Shown: positions 27,501-34,446 of the stretch, one piece after another
Layout of the letters: each line of letters starts with the position of its first letter
Position numbering within the stretch: the stretch's first letter is position 1
Assembly (NCBI GenBank): GCA_001898625.1
Contig: MKUP01000026.1
Coordinates: 186,001 to 250,000 of the forward strand
Reading direction: 5' to 3'
Length of the DNA stretch: 64,000 nucleotides
From: Burkholderiales bacterium 67-32
Lineage (GTDB): Bacteria > Pseudomonadota > Gammaproteobacteria > Burkholderiales > Burkholderiaceae_B
Made by a program: the position numbers and the translations under genes
The notes under the pieces: generated by a model
The model's input: only the letters and a program-made list of their open reading frames with translations
What the model was told of the DNA's origin: nothing
The model's database searches: none

Positions 27501-27660
27501 GACCCAGCGTCCGTTCGCTTCCGTGGTGGTAGGGGGCATGGCGGTGCTGCCGCTGGTGGCGCTGTTCGTCCTGCCTGTGCTGTATGCCTGGCTGGGGCCC
27601 CGGCGCATGCTGACCGCCGAGGAGCGCGACGCGGCAACTTTGGACAACGATCATGCGTAA
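24541..27660 (+). CDS. Heavy-metal efflux RND transporter (CzcA/CusA family)
   Basis: 1039-aa proton-driven pump with 12 predicted TM helices and two large periplasmic loops. The TM4 proton-relay motif DFGIIVDGAVVLTE matches the DFG...DGA...E pattern of Zn/Co/Cd- or Ni/Co-type HME-RND pumps; the usual Asn after Glu is replaced by Ala. The region equivalent to the CusA methionine (RIDMLSTG) reads DSVEESTSG, arguing against a Cu/Ag methionine relay. Substrate therefore unresolved. It overlaps the outer-membrane factor gene by 8 bp. Confidence 0.9.
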   Translation: MRSLIALVVHRRLVALTATLIVAIYGVYAFLNTAIEAYPDVTNVQVGIISLAPGLAPEEVERQVTFPLERALNGTPGLVSLRSESYFGLSMITMVFNDQTKSFDARVQVTQRLPSANLPDGVTPEMAPDNTPLGKIFYYRLNSDRHTLAQLRSEQEWTVARVLKQIQGVADVVSMGGFVKEFHIEVDPAKLMAHNLTLDQVVEAVSKSNQNVGGGLLRRGEQSLIIRGIGLLRTPRDIETIVLDVHNNTPVRVKDVARVVQSYTPRQGSVGMNDEDDIVEGIVLLKRDENPSKVLDQVHAKVDEINAHMLPTGMHIEPSYDRSHLVGHTLHTVYHNLLFGATLIVGVLWLFLRSLRGSLIVAVVIPLSLLVAFIGLHFLGMPANLISMGAIDFGIIVDGAVVLTEAIIHKARLRKPASRRDMFELIIEAAMSVAKPTLFAMAIVIAALIPVFSLESIEGRIFRPLAMTYTFALVGALVFALTLVPALCALLLRPKDVVAPEPAVFLRMHHVYSGWIARVLESARNRRKVFAVSMVALLLALYAGSHLGTEFLPELDEGDAYVLVQMPPSISLEKGQELLRTIRMRLKEVPEAISVTSEQGRPEDGTDNETINVAKVLVRLKERAQWRKGLTKEELVAQMRQSLSDLPGVQFNFAQPIRDSVEESTSGARGHVVLKVFGAEIETMRGILQQTKEAVGGIDGVVDLDLYRDAPAPQLHIEFNREALARYGISMEVADTAVETALAGKVVTTAWEGERSVPVRVRLPFEDRMDEARIREIQVSAPDGTFVPLHALADISFKVGNSSIFREGNARYMALKFNVQGRDMGSVVKDAIAAFNKNVKMPEGYIAQWGGQWENQQRASERLKIVVPLSLLVVFVLLFSALGSARSASIILLTAPFVMIGGIVALHLTGIDLSISAAIGFIALLGQVALAGLLVLSAVENLRREGVALVPALIEGAAERMRSILMVALLGLIGLLPMALSTGVGSETQRPFASVVVGGMAVLPLVALFVLPVLYAWLGPRRMLTAEERDAATLDNDHA

Positions 27661-28873
27661 GTATCTAGGAATCCTGCTGGTCGCGCTGTGCCTGCCGGCG
27701 GCGCGGGCCGCCGATCTTCCCCCGGCGCTGGGCACCGAGGTGTCGCTGCCCCAGTTGCTGGAGCTGGTCAAGACCTCCAGCCCCGCGCTGCAGGCCGAGC
27801 GTACGCAGGTGGCGATGGCCGAGGCCGACCTGATGACGGCCCAGACCTTCTCCAACCCCAGCGTGGGCTATACCCACAAGCGGGGCGAGAAGGAAACCAC
27901 GATCTCGCAGGACATCCCGATCTTCGGCCAGCGCGGCGTTCGCATCGAGAGTGCCAAGAGCGGGGTCGAGGCAGCCCGGGCGCAACTGCGCCTGATCTAT
28001 GCCCAGGCCTTGCAGGATGCGGCGCGGGACTTCATGTCGCTGCTGGTGTCGCAGGAGCGCGAGAAGCGCTGGCTGGACGCCAAGGACGACCTGGAAGGCG
28101 CCTTTCGCATCGTGCAGGGGCAGGTCCAGGCGGGTGCCCGCAGCCGCTACGACCTGACCCGGCTCGAGGTGGAGCGGGCTTCGCTGGACGCGCAACTGGC
28201 CCAGGCCCAGGCCGAGACGCTGCAGGCGTCGGCCCGCGTGGCGGCCAGCGTCGGCGCGCCGGCATGGCGGCCGCGCGCGGCCGGTTCCATCGTCTCGCAC
28301 TGGACGGCGCTGAACTTCGACGCCATCTGGCCGCAGGCGCAGAACCGCCTGCCGACGGTGCGGGCGGCGCTGGCCCAGCAGGCCTTCGCCGAGAAGCAGT
28401 TGGAAGCCGAACGGCGCCAGGCCTATCCCACGCCCACCTTCATGGTCGGCCGGCTGAACAACAGCGAAGGCCGCAGCACCGAATACGGCGTATCGGTGGC
28501 CATTCCGCTGTTCGACCGCAACCAGGGCCCCATCGCGCGCGCCGCCGCCGAGGCCGACGGCATGCGCCTGCGCAGCCGCGCCATCGTCGTGGCCGCTGAA
28601 AGCGAGCTGCGCCGCGCCACCGAGCAGCTCAGCCGCCGCCAGCAACTGGCCGACCGTTTCGAGAAGGAAGGCCTGTCCATGATCCCGCGCCTGCGGCAGA
28701 TGGCACAGGATTCCTACACGCTGGGCCGGGGCAGCATCCTCGACCTGGTCGATGCGATCCAGGCCGTGGCCGAGAAGAAGAACACCTACCTGGACCTGCT
28801 CGAGGCCGTGATGCAGGCGGAAGTGGACGTGCGCATCGCCTCGGGGGAACTGGGAGCGGATCTGCTCGAATGA
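27653..28873 (+). CDS. TolC-family outer-membrane efflux protein
   Basis: 406 aa. Signal peptide to about PAARA, then two outer-membrane efflux repeats with long amphipathic helices (SPALQAERTQVAMAEADLMTAQTF; ATEQLSRRQQLADRFEKEGL) and a porin beta segment EYGVSVAIPLFDRNQGPIARA. It is the last gene of the adaptor-pump-channel operon, translationally coupled to the pump gene by overlap. It forms the exit duct for the tripartite complex. Confidence 0.88.
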   Translation: MRKYLGILLVALCLPAARAADLPPALGTEVSLPQLLELVKTSSPALQAERTQVAMAEADLMTAQTFSNPSVGYTHKRGEKETTISQDIPIFGQRGVRIESAKSGVEAARAQLRLIYAQALQDAARDFMSLLVSQEREKRWLDAKDDLEGAFRIVQGQVQAGARSRYDLTRLEVERASLDAQLAQAQAETLQASARVAASVGAPAWRPRAAGSIVSHWTALNFDAIWPQAQNRLPTVRAALAQQAFAEKQLEAERRQAYPTPTFMVGRLNNSEGRSTEYGVSVAIPLFDRNQGPIARAAAEADGMRLRSRAIVVAAESELRRATEQLSRRQQLADRFEKEGLSMIPRLRQMAQDSYTLGRGSILDLVDAIQAVAEKKNTYLDLLEAVMQAEVDVRIASGELGADLLE

Positions 28874-28932
28874 CCCGGGAATGACCGCCGCCGGCCCCCC
28901 CCTGGCGGCGTAAACTAGCGAACATGGCCGGC

Positions 28933-28951
28933 CCCACCGCGTGGGTTTTTT
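28933..28951 (+). terminator. Terminator of the metal efflux operon
   Basis: CCCAC-CGC-GTGGG followed by six T (28946-28951), flanked by an outer GGCCGG/CCGGCC pair (28926-28931, 28952-28957). It lies 60 bp after the channel gene and 29 bp before the next ATG. Confidence 0.65.
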
Positions 28952-28979
28952 CCGGCCGGTTCTGATTCCGGGGGTTCAA

Positions 28980-30149
28980 ATGAAATCATGGGCATTGCGC
29001 GGCTTCCTGCTGGCCGGGCTGGCGCTGACGTCGGCAGCGAGAGCGGATATCACCGTCGGCATTGACCTCGCCACTACCGGCCCGGCGGCGGCGATCGGCA
29101 TCCCCTCCAAGAACGTGGTCATGATGTGGCCGCCCACGCTGGGAGGCGAGAAGGCCAACTACATCATCCTGGACGACGCGTCCGACCCCACCAACACCGT
29201 CACCAACGTGCGCAAGCTCACATCCGAGCAGCACATCGACGTCCTGGTCGGCCCCAACACCACGCCGGCCGCGCTGGCGGTGCTGGACGTGATCGCCGAA
29301 AGCAGGACGCCCATGGTGGCCCTGGCGGCCAACGCCTCCATCATCGAACCCCACGCCGACGCCAAGCGCAAATGGGCGTTCAAGATGCCGCAGAACGATT
29401 CGCTCATGGCCAGCGCCATCGTCGGACACATGGCCCGCGCCGGGGTGAAGACGGTCGGCTTCATCGGCTTCAACGATTCCTACGGCGAGAGCTGGTGGAA
29501 CGAGTTCTCGCCGCTGGCGCAGAAAGCCGGCATCAAGATCGTCGCCAACGAACGCTACAACCGCACCGACACCTCGGTAACCGGGCAGGTGCTCAAGCTG
29601 ATGGTGGCCAAGCCCGATGCCATCCTGGTGGCCGCCTCGTCCACGCCGGCACTGCTGCCGCAGAAGACGCTGGTGGACCGCGGCTATCGAGGCAAGCTTT
29701 ATCAGACCCACGGCATCGCCACGCCCGAGTTCCTGCGCCTGGGCGGCAAGGCGGTGGAAGGCACGCTGTTCCCGACCGGCCCCGGTGTGGTGGCGCACGG
29801 CCTGCCCGCCTCGCATCCGGTCAAGAAGGTGGCCACCGAGTTCGTCGACCGCTATGAAGCCAAGTTCGGCGCCGGCTCGGTCACCCAGTTCGCGGGGGAT
29901 GCCTGGGGTGCCTGGATGCTGCTGAACGATGCCGTCGGGCGCGCGCTGAAGACCGGCGCCAAGCCGGGTACGCCGGCGTTCCGCGCCGCGCTGCGCGACG
30001 CGATCGAGTCGACCTCCAACCTGACCGTGCCCAACGGCGTGCTGAACATCTCGGCCAGCGACCACCAGGGCTTCGACGAGCGTTCGCGGGTCATGGGTAT
30101 CGTGCGCGACGGCAAGTTCGCGTACGAGGGCGAAGGCAAGAGCAAGTAG
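28980..30149 (+). CDS. LivK-like ABC transporter substrate-binding protein (type 1 fold)
   Basis: 389 aa. Signal peptide (to about TSAARAD), then DITVGIDLATTGPAAAIGIPSKNVVMMW, DDASDPTNTVTNVRKLTSEQHIDVLVGPNTTPAALAV and KTVGFIGFNDSYGESWWNEF, all typical of branched-chain amino acid or aromatic-acid binding proteins. No permease or ATPase genes flank it, so it must work with a transporter encoded elsewhere or act as a sensor. Ligand unknown. It ends before a GAGCGGCGC/GCGCCGCTC hairpin. Confidence 0.82.
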   Translation: MKSWALRGFLLAGLALTSAARADITVGIDLATTGPAAAIGIPSKNVVMMWPPTLGGEKANYIILDDASDPTNTVTNVRKLTSEQHIDVLVGPNTTPAALAVLDVIAESRTPMVALAANASIIEPHADAKRKWAFKMPQNDSLMASAIVGHMARAGVKTVGFIGFNDSYGESWWNEFSPLAQKAGIKIVANERYNRTDTSVTGQVLKLMVAKPDAILVAASSTPALLPQKTLVDRGYRGKLYQTHGIATPEFLRLGGKAVEGTLFPTGPGVVAHGLPASHPVKKVATEFVDRYEAKFGAGSVTQFAGDAWGAWMLLNDAVGRALKTGAKPGTPAFRAALRDAIESTSNLTVPNGVLNISASDHQGFDERSRVMGIVRDGKFAYEGEGKSK

Positions 30150-30159
30150 GCGCGGTAGG

Positions 30160-30185
30160 GAGCGGCGCCCGACGGCGCGCCGCTC
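30160..30185. terminator. Hairpin between convergent LivK-like and antitoxin genes
   Basis: Perfect 9-bp stem GAGCGGCGC/GCGCCGCTC with an 8-nt loop. No T-run, so terminator function is tentative. Confidence 0.4.
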
Positions 30186-30195
30186 GTCAAGGCAA

Positions 30196-30489
30196 TCATG
30201 CAGTGAACCGCAGTTCCGGATGCAATCCCGCCCGTGCCGCCAACGTCAACAACATATCGAGGCTGAAATCCTCAATCTTGCCCTTGATCAGCCGAGAAAC
30301 GCGCGGTTGGGTAATTCCAAGATGGCGAGCGGCCTCGGCCTGCGTCCAGCCTTGCTCTTTGAGACGCTGCGCCGTGCGAATCATCACCTCGGCGCGCAGC
30401 TTCATGACTTCGGCTTGAGCAGGATCGAAGCCCAGATCAATGAAGACGTTGCCACTGCTTTCGGTGATGGTGATGTCTTGCTTGTTCAT
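30196..30489 (-). CDS. HigA-like antitoxin (XRE helix-turn-helix)
   Basis: 97 aa. HTH about residues 45-75: WTQAEAARHLGITQPRVSRLIKGKIEDFSLDMLLTLAARAG, the HTH_37-type domain of antitoxins paired with Gp49-like toxins. It is encoded second, after its toxin (the HigBA order), overlapping it by ATGA. It should neutralise the toxin and repress the operon. Lower GC than the neighbours suggests horizontal acquisition. Confidence 0.85.
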   Translation of the reverse strand: MNKQDITITESSGNVFIDLGFDPAQAEVMKLRAEVMIRTAQRLKEQGWTQAEAARHLGITQPRVSRLIKGKIEDFSLDMLLTLAARAGLHPELRFTA

Positions 30490-30812
30490 TTCAGTGCTCC
30501 GATCAGTTTCCTGTAGCGGGCAGCCGCCAGGCCCAGGTCCGGTTTCGGCGTTTTCTGGGTCTTTTTCTGGAAAGCGTGCAGCACGTAGATCGCATCGGCG
30601 AACTTGGCGACGTAGATTACGCGGAAGGCGCCACTGGCATCCCGATAACGTATTTCGTATGCTCCCGCGCCCACATCGGGCATGGGTTTGAAGTCCGCTG
30701 GCTCTGCGCCGTACTGCACGGCCATTAGCTCAAGGCCCAACGCATGTCTCGCGTCCACGGGCATCTCGCGTAGATCCCTTTGGGTGGAATCAACGAACCT
30801 GAGAGGCTTCAT
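30486..30812 (-). CDS. HigB/RelE-like toxin (Gp49 family)
   Basis: 108 aa. DSTQRDLREMPVDARHALGLELMAVQYGAEPADFKPMPDVGAGAYEIRYRDASGAFRVIYVAKFADAIYVLHAFQKK is the characteristic Gp49/HigB pattern, including the C-terminal HAFQKKT segment. The family cleaves mRNA at the ribosome; that activity is inferred here. It sits first in the two-gene operon behind an operator-bearing promoter. Confidence 0.85.
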   Translation of the reverse strand: MKPLRFVDSTQRDLREMPVDARHALGLELMAVQYGAEPADFKPMPDVGAGAYEIRYRDASGAFRVIYVAKFADAIYVLHAFQKKTQKTPKPDLGLAAARYRKLIGALK

Positions 30813-30819
30813 CGCTCAA

Positions 30820-30850
30820 ATTATGCTTGTATTTGCATAAATATGCAAAT
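30820..30850 (-). promoter_or_regulatory. Promoter and palindromic operator of the higBA-like module
   Basis: On the minus strand TTGCAT (30848-30843), a 17-bp spacer and CATAAT (30825-30820) form a good promoter. A perfect palindrome ATTTGCATA-AA-TATGCAAAT (30831-30850) covers the -35 and spacer, where a HigA-type repressor would bind. The word TGCATAAATATGCAA inside it recurs at 54248-54262. Confidence 0.6.
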
Positions 30851-31001
30851 TCTTGAATGGCCAGGAAGGATGGTGCGCATCCCTGGGATGGAGTGTTCAG
30901 ATATAGCGTCACATCGAAGTTTTTCAAAGTCCGACTAGGCTCAATGGAACACTCTTCTTGGGAGAGGGGCGGATCTGAGATGGGTTTATATATCCAATAA
31001 A

Positions 31002-31034
31002 ATTGTCGACAATAATAAAGAAGGCAATTATAGT
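31002..31034 (+). promoter_or_regulatory. Promoter with palindromic operator for the carboxylase operon
   Basis: -35 TCGACA (31006-31011), a 17-bp spacer, -10 TATAGT (31029-31034). The perfect palindrome ATTGTCGACAAT (31002-31013) contains the whole -35 box and fits the TNGT...ACNA layout of FCD-type GntR operators. The operon's second gene is such a GntR, so autoregulation is likely. Confidence 0.6.
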
Positions 31035-31065
31035 GAGCTGAATTTCACCGATCCCAGGAGACGGC

Positions 31066-32631
31066 ATGAGCTGGCGGGCGGAGGCGGACGAGATCCGGCG
31101 CAGGCGGGAATTGGCGCGGGCATGTGGCGGCGAGGCGTCGGTGGCGCGCCAGCACGAGGCCGGCAAGCTGACGGTGCGCGAGCGCATCGACAAGCTGCTG
31201 GATGCCGGTTCGTTCCAGGAGGTGGGGCAATTGGCCGGGCGGGCGGTCTATACGGAAGGCAAGCTGACCGGCTTCGAACCGGCGCCTTACGTCATGGGCC
31301 TGGGACGCATCTCCGACCGGCCCGTGGCGGTGGGGGGCGAGGACTACACCATCCGCGCCGGTACCGGCTTCGGCAGCGACCGCCGCAAGGGCGGGCAGGG
31401 CGGTTTTGTCGAGGACCTGGCCTTCCACTACCGGATTCCGCTGGTCAATCTGATCGACGGCACCGGCGGCACCGTCAACACGGTCAAGCGCAAGGGCTAC
31501 TCGGTCACGCCGGGCTACGGCCAGGACGGCTTCGAGCGTTCGGCCTCGCTGATGGGCATGGTGCCCGTGGTGAGCGCGGTCATGGGCACGGTGGCGGGCG
31601 GCCCGGCGGGGCGCGCCATGCTGGCCCACTGGACTGTCATGGTGCGCGACAGCAGCCAGATATTCGCGGCCGGCCCGCCGGTGGTCGAGCGCGCCTTCGG
31701 CGTCAAGCTGCACAAGAACGACCTGGGCGGCGCCAAGATCGCCGCCGACACCGCCGGTACGATCGACAATGTGGCACCGGACGAGGAAACCTGCCTGGCG
31801 CAGATCCGGCGCTTCCTGTCGTACATGCCGCAGAATGCCTGGGAATTGCCGCCCGTGCTGATGTCGGGCGATCCCGTGGACCGCTGCGAGGACGCTCTGG
31901 TCGACATCGTGCCCCGTTCCGAGCGCCAGGCCTACAACATGAAGAAGCTGGTGGGCATGGTCGTGGACCGCGGGTCGGAGTTCGAGATCCAGCCGGGCTT
32001 CGGCCGGGCCGTCATCACGATGCTGGCGCGCATGAACGGCAAGGTCGTGGGCGTGGTGGCGAACAACCCCATGTTCGGCGGCATCGTCGACGTGAAGGCG
32101 GCGCGCAAGCAGACGCATTTCATCGACCTGTGCGACGCCTTCAACATCCCGCTGATCTTCTTCGTCGACGTGCCGGGCCTGCTGATCGGGGTCGAGTCCG
32201 AATCCGAGGCGATCATGCGCTTCGGCATCCAGCAGCGCTACGTGCTGGCGCAGGCCACGGTGCCGATCTACACGGTGCTGGTGCGCAAGTGCTTCGGCGT
32301 CGCGGGCGGCAGCGTGATCGACCGCTCCGGGCTGAACTTCAAGATCGCCTGGCCGTCCGCCAGTTGGGGCTCGCTGCCCATCGAAGGGGGCGTCAAGGCG
32401 GCCTACCGCGCCGACATCCAGGGCGCTGCCGATCCGGCCGCGCGCGAAGCCGAGATCGAGGCCGAACTGCGGGCGCTGTCCTCGCCGTTCCGCACCGCCG
32501 AGGCCTTCGCGGTCGAAGACCTGATCGATCCCCGCGAGACGCGGCCCTACCTGTGCCAGTTCATCGACGCGGCGCAAGGCCGGCTGGGTACCACACTGGG
32601 GCCCAAGCTGCGCGCGGGAGTGCGCCCGTGA
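31066..32631 (+). CDS. Acyl-CoA carboxylase carboxyltransferase subunit
   Basis: 521 aa, PccB/MccB-type. The N half contains RERIDKLLDAGSFQEVGQLAG and GRISDRPVAVGGEDYTIRAGTGF; the C half contains GKVVGVVANNPMFGGIVDVKAARKQTHFIDLCDAFNIPLIFFVDVPGLLIG. It transfers CO2 from carboxybiotin to an acyl-CoA. Start supported by AGGAG. It is encoded with separate biotin carboxylase (35694) and biotin carrier (37097) genes in one operon. Substrate not assignable; propionyl-, methylcrotonyl- or another acyl-CoA is possible. Confidence 0.85.
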   Translation: MSWRAEADEIRRRRELARACGGEASVARQHEAGKLTVRERIDKLLDAGSFQEVGQLAGRAVYTEGKLTGFEPAPYVMGLGRISDRPVAVGGEDYTIRAGTGFGSDRRKGGQGGFVEDLAFHYRIPLVNLIDGTGGTVNTVKRKGYSVTPGYGQDGFERSASLMGMVPVVSAVMGTVAGGPAGRAMLAHWTVMVRDSSQIFAAGPPVVERAFGVKLHKNDLGGAKIAADTAGTIDNVAPDEETCLAQIRRFLSYMPQNAWELPPVLMSGDPVDRCEDALVDIVPRSERQAYNMKKLVGMVVDRGSEFEIQPGFGRAVITMLARMNGKVVGVVANNPMFGGIVDVKAARKQTHFIDLCDAFNIPLIFFVDVPGLLIGVESESEAIMRFGIQQRYVLAQATVPIYTVLVRKCFGVAGGSVIDRSGLNFKIAWPSASWGSLPIEGGVKAAYRADIQGAADPAAREAEIEAELRALSSPFRTAEAFAVEDLIDPRETRPYLCQFIDAAQGRLGTTLGPKLRAGVRP

Positions 32632-33398
32632 CACCGGCTCGGCCCGCGCCGCCCGACACTAGCCGCGCCGCGGCGTTCCTGCAGGCCTTCGAAGAGGACC
32701 GCGGCACGCCCATCGCGTTCTGGTGGGTGTTCGCCGGGCCGTCCAACACGCTGACGCTGCCCGAGCAGATCGCGGCCAGCGTCGGCGACCGCATCATCTC
32801 GCATGCCATCGCTCCGGGCGAATGGATACGCGAGCAGGAGATCGGCCAGCAGTTCGGCGTCAGCCGCAGTCCGGTGCGCGAGGCCATGCGCCTGCTGGAG
32901 CGCGAGGGCGTGGTGCGCATACACGCCAGGCGGGGCGCCCGCGCGACCGTCCTGGCGCAGAAGGAAATCAAGGACCTGTTCGAGGTGCGCGCCAGCCTGG
33001 TGCGCCTGGTCGGACGCCGTGCCGCCGAGCACCGCCCCGAGCGGCTGCTGGAGCTGCTGGAGATCGGCTTCGGCACCCTGGGCGAGACGGCCGACGATCC
33101 GGCCTCCGCGCGCCGCTACGGCGAGACCGCGGCCCAGATGACCCTGCTGTGCGCGGCGCTGTGCGGCAACGACCGCCTGTTTCCGCTGATCGCCTCGCTG
33201 TCCATGCAGATGCTGCGCTACACCAGCCTGGGGCTGAAGTCCCGGGAGCGGCGCCGCCGTTCCATCGTCCTGTGGCGCGGCGCCATCGATGCCATCCGGC
33301 GCGGCGATGCCGACGCCGTCGAACAGTTTTTCGCCAGTCGCCTGGAAGAGAACTGGCGGGAGATCCGCCGTTTGTTGGAGACCGAAGTGATCGCGTAG
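32628..33398 (+). CDS. GntR-family transcriptional regulator (FCD type)
   Basis: 256 aa from a GTG overlapping the carboxyltransferase stop (GTGA). An unusual N-terminal extension of about 45 residues precedes the winged helix (about 48-110; GEWIREQEIGQQFGVSRSPVREAMRLLEREGVVRI). The helical ligand-sensing FCD domain follows. Being inside the operon, it probably regulates it through the palindrome on the operon promoter. Confidence 0.88.
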   Translation: MTPARPAPPDTSRAAAFLQAFEEDRGTPIAFWWVFAGPSNTLTLPEQIAASVGDRIISHAIAPGEWIREQEIGQQFGVSRSPVREAMRLLEREGVVRIHARRGARATVLAQKEIKDLFEVRASLVRLVGRRAAEHRPERLLELLEIGFGTLGETADDPASARRYGETAAQMTLLCAALCGNDRLFPLIASLSMQMLRYTSLGLKSRERRRRSIVLWRGAIDAIRRGDADAVEQFFASRLEENWREIRRLLETEVIA

Positions 33399-33423
33399 AA
33401 CACATTCCCGTCAGGAGGGAAGC

Positions 33424-34446
33424 ATGGAGACTATCTATCAGGGCCGCCGCCGCGCCGTTGCCGCGCTGGGGGCGGGCATGGGGGGATTGCTGCTGGGCGC
33501 GGCGACGCGTCCGGCGTGGGCCGCCTGGCGGCCGGACCAGACCGTGGAGTTCGTCGTGCCGGCCGGACCAGGCGGCGCGCTGGACCAGACCGGCCGGGCG
33601 ATGAAGCAGTTCTACGACGAAAGCCACGTGCCGGGCGGCAAGACCTTCCTGGTCACCAACAAGCCGGGGGCGAACGGCAAGATCGCCTTCGAGGTGTTGT
33701 TGCAGAAACGGGCCGATCCGCACTACCTGTCGATCAATTCCCACGGCTACATCTCGAGCTACCTGACGGGCAACCTCGACATCCTGCCCCATCGCGACCT
33801 GACCCCCATCGCCGTGATCCAGGACGAGTTCGTGGTGGCGGCGGTGCGCACGGAGTCGCCCGTGCAGTCCGCGGCCGACCTGGCCGAGCGGCTGCGCAAG
33901 GATCCCACCAGCCAGCGCATAGGCGTGGCCACCAGCATCGGCAACCACATCCACATCGGCACGGCCAAGGCCCTGGGCGCGGCGGGCGTGGACGTGCGCA
34001 AGCTCGTGGTGGCGCCGTTCAAGTCCTCGGCCGAGTCCATGGTGGCGCTGGTGGGTGGCCACCTGGACGTGGTGGCCGCGACCACGCCCAACGTCATCGC
34101 GCTGAAGAAGGCCGGCAAGATCCGCGTGCTGGCGGTCAGTGCGGGCCAGCGGCTGGGCGGCCAGTTCGCCGACGTGCCGACGTGGAAGGAGCAGGGCATC
34201 GATTCGACCTTCAGCTCGGCCATGGGCATCGTCGCCGCCAAGGGCATCTCCGAGGACCAGATCCAGTTCTGGGAAGACATGTGCCGGCGCATGAGCCAGT
34301 CGCCGATGTGGGAGCAACTGGCCGAGACCAACCAGAGCCGGCCCAATTTCATGGGACACCGCGACGCGGCGCGGTTCTACGAAGAGGAGTACCAGGGCAT
34401 GCGCGAAATCGTTGCCAAGCTGGGCCTGCTGGGGGCGGGTAAATGA
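33424..34446 (+). CDS. Bug-family binding protein with twin-arginine-like signal
   Basis: 340 aa. The N terminus YQGRRRAVAALGAGMGGLLL then WAAW looks like a Tat signal, unlike the Sec-type signals of the other Bug proteins here. Pocket motifs are divergent: EFVVPAGPGGALDQTGRAMKQF and VTNKPGANGKIAF. It lies between the GntR and CoA-transferase genes, overlapping the latter by ATGA, so its ligand is probably the acid that the operon activates and carboxylates. Confidence 0.82.
   Translation: METIYQGRRRAVAALGAGMGGLLLGAATRPAWAAWRPDQTVEFVVPAGPGGALDQTGRAMKQFYDESHVPGGKTFLVTNKPGANGKIAFEVLLQKRADPHYLSINSHGYISSYLTGNLDILPHRDLTPIAVIQDEFVVAAVRTESPVQSAADLAERLRKDPTSQRIGVATSIGNHIHIGTAKALGAAGVDVRKLVVAPFKSSAESMVALVGGHLDVVAATTPNVIALKKAGKIRVLAVSAGQRLGGQFADVPTWKEQGIDSTFSSAMGIVAAKGISEDQIQFWEDMCRRMSQSPMWEQLAETNQSRPNFMGHRDAARFYEEEYQGMREIVAKLGLLGAGK

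Noticed and set aside
24541-27660. Calling the efflux pump CusA (Cu/Ag) outright
   Set aside because: TM4 carries DFG...DGA...E and the region of the CusA methionine lacks Met, so the copper assignment is not supported by the protein.
24547-27855. Very long open frame (about 1100 codons) on the minus strand opposite the RND pump gene
   Set aside because: It is a mirror frame produced by GC-biased codons of a clearly real gene. The translation is His/Arg/Gln-rich without domains, and the plus-strand protein has full family motifs.
30813-31065. AT-rich gap as a possible phage attachment or transposon scar
   Set aside because: No direct repeats flanking the TA module, tRNA end or integrase are visible. 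The AT content is explained by two promoters and their operators.
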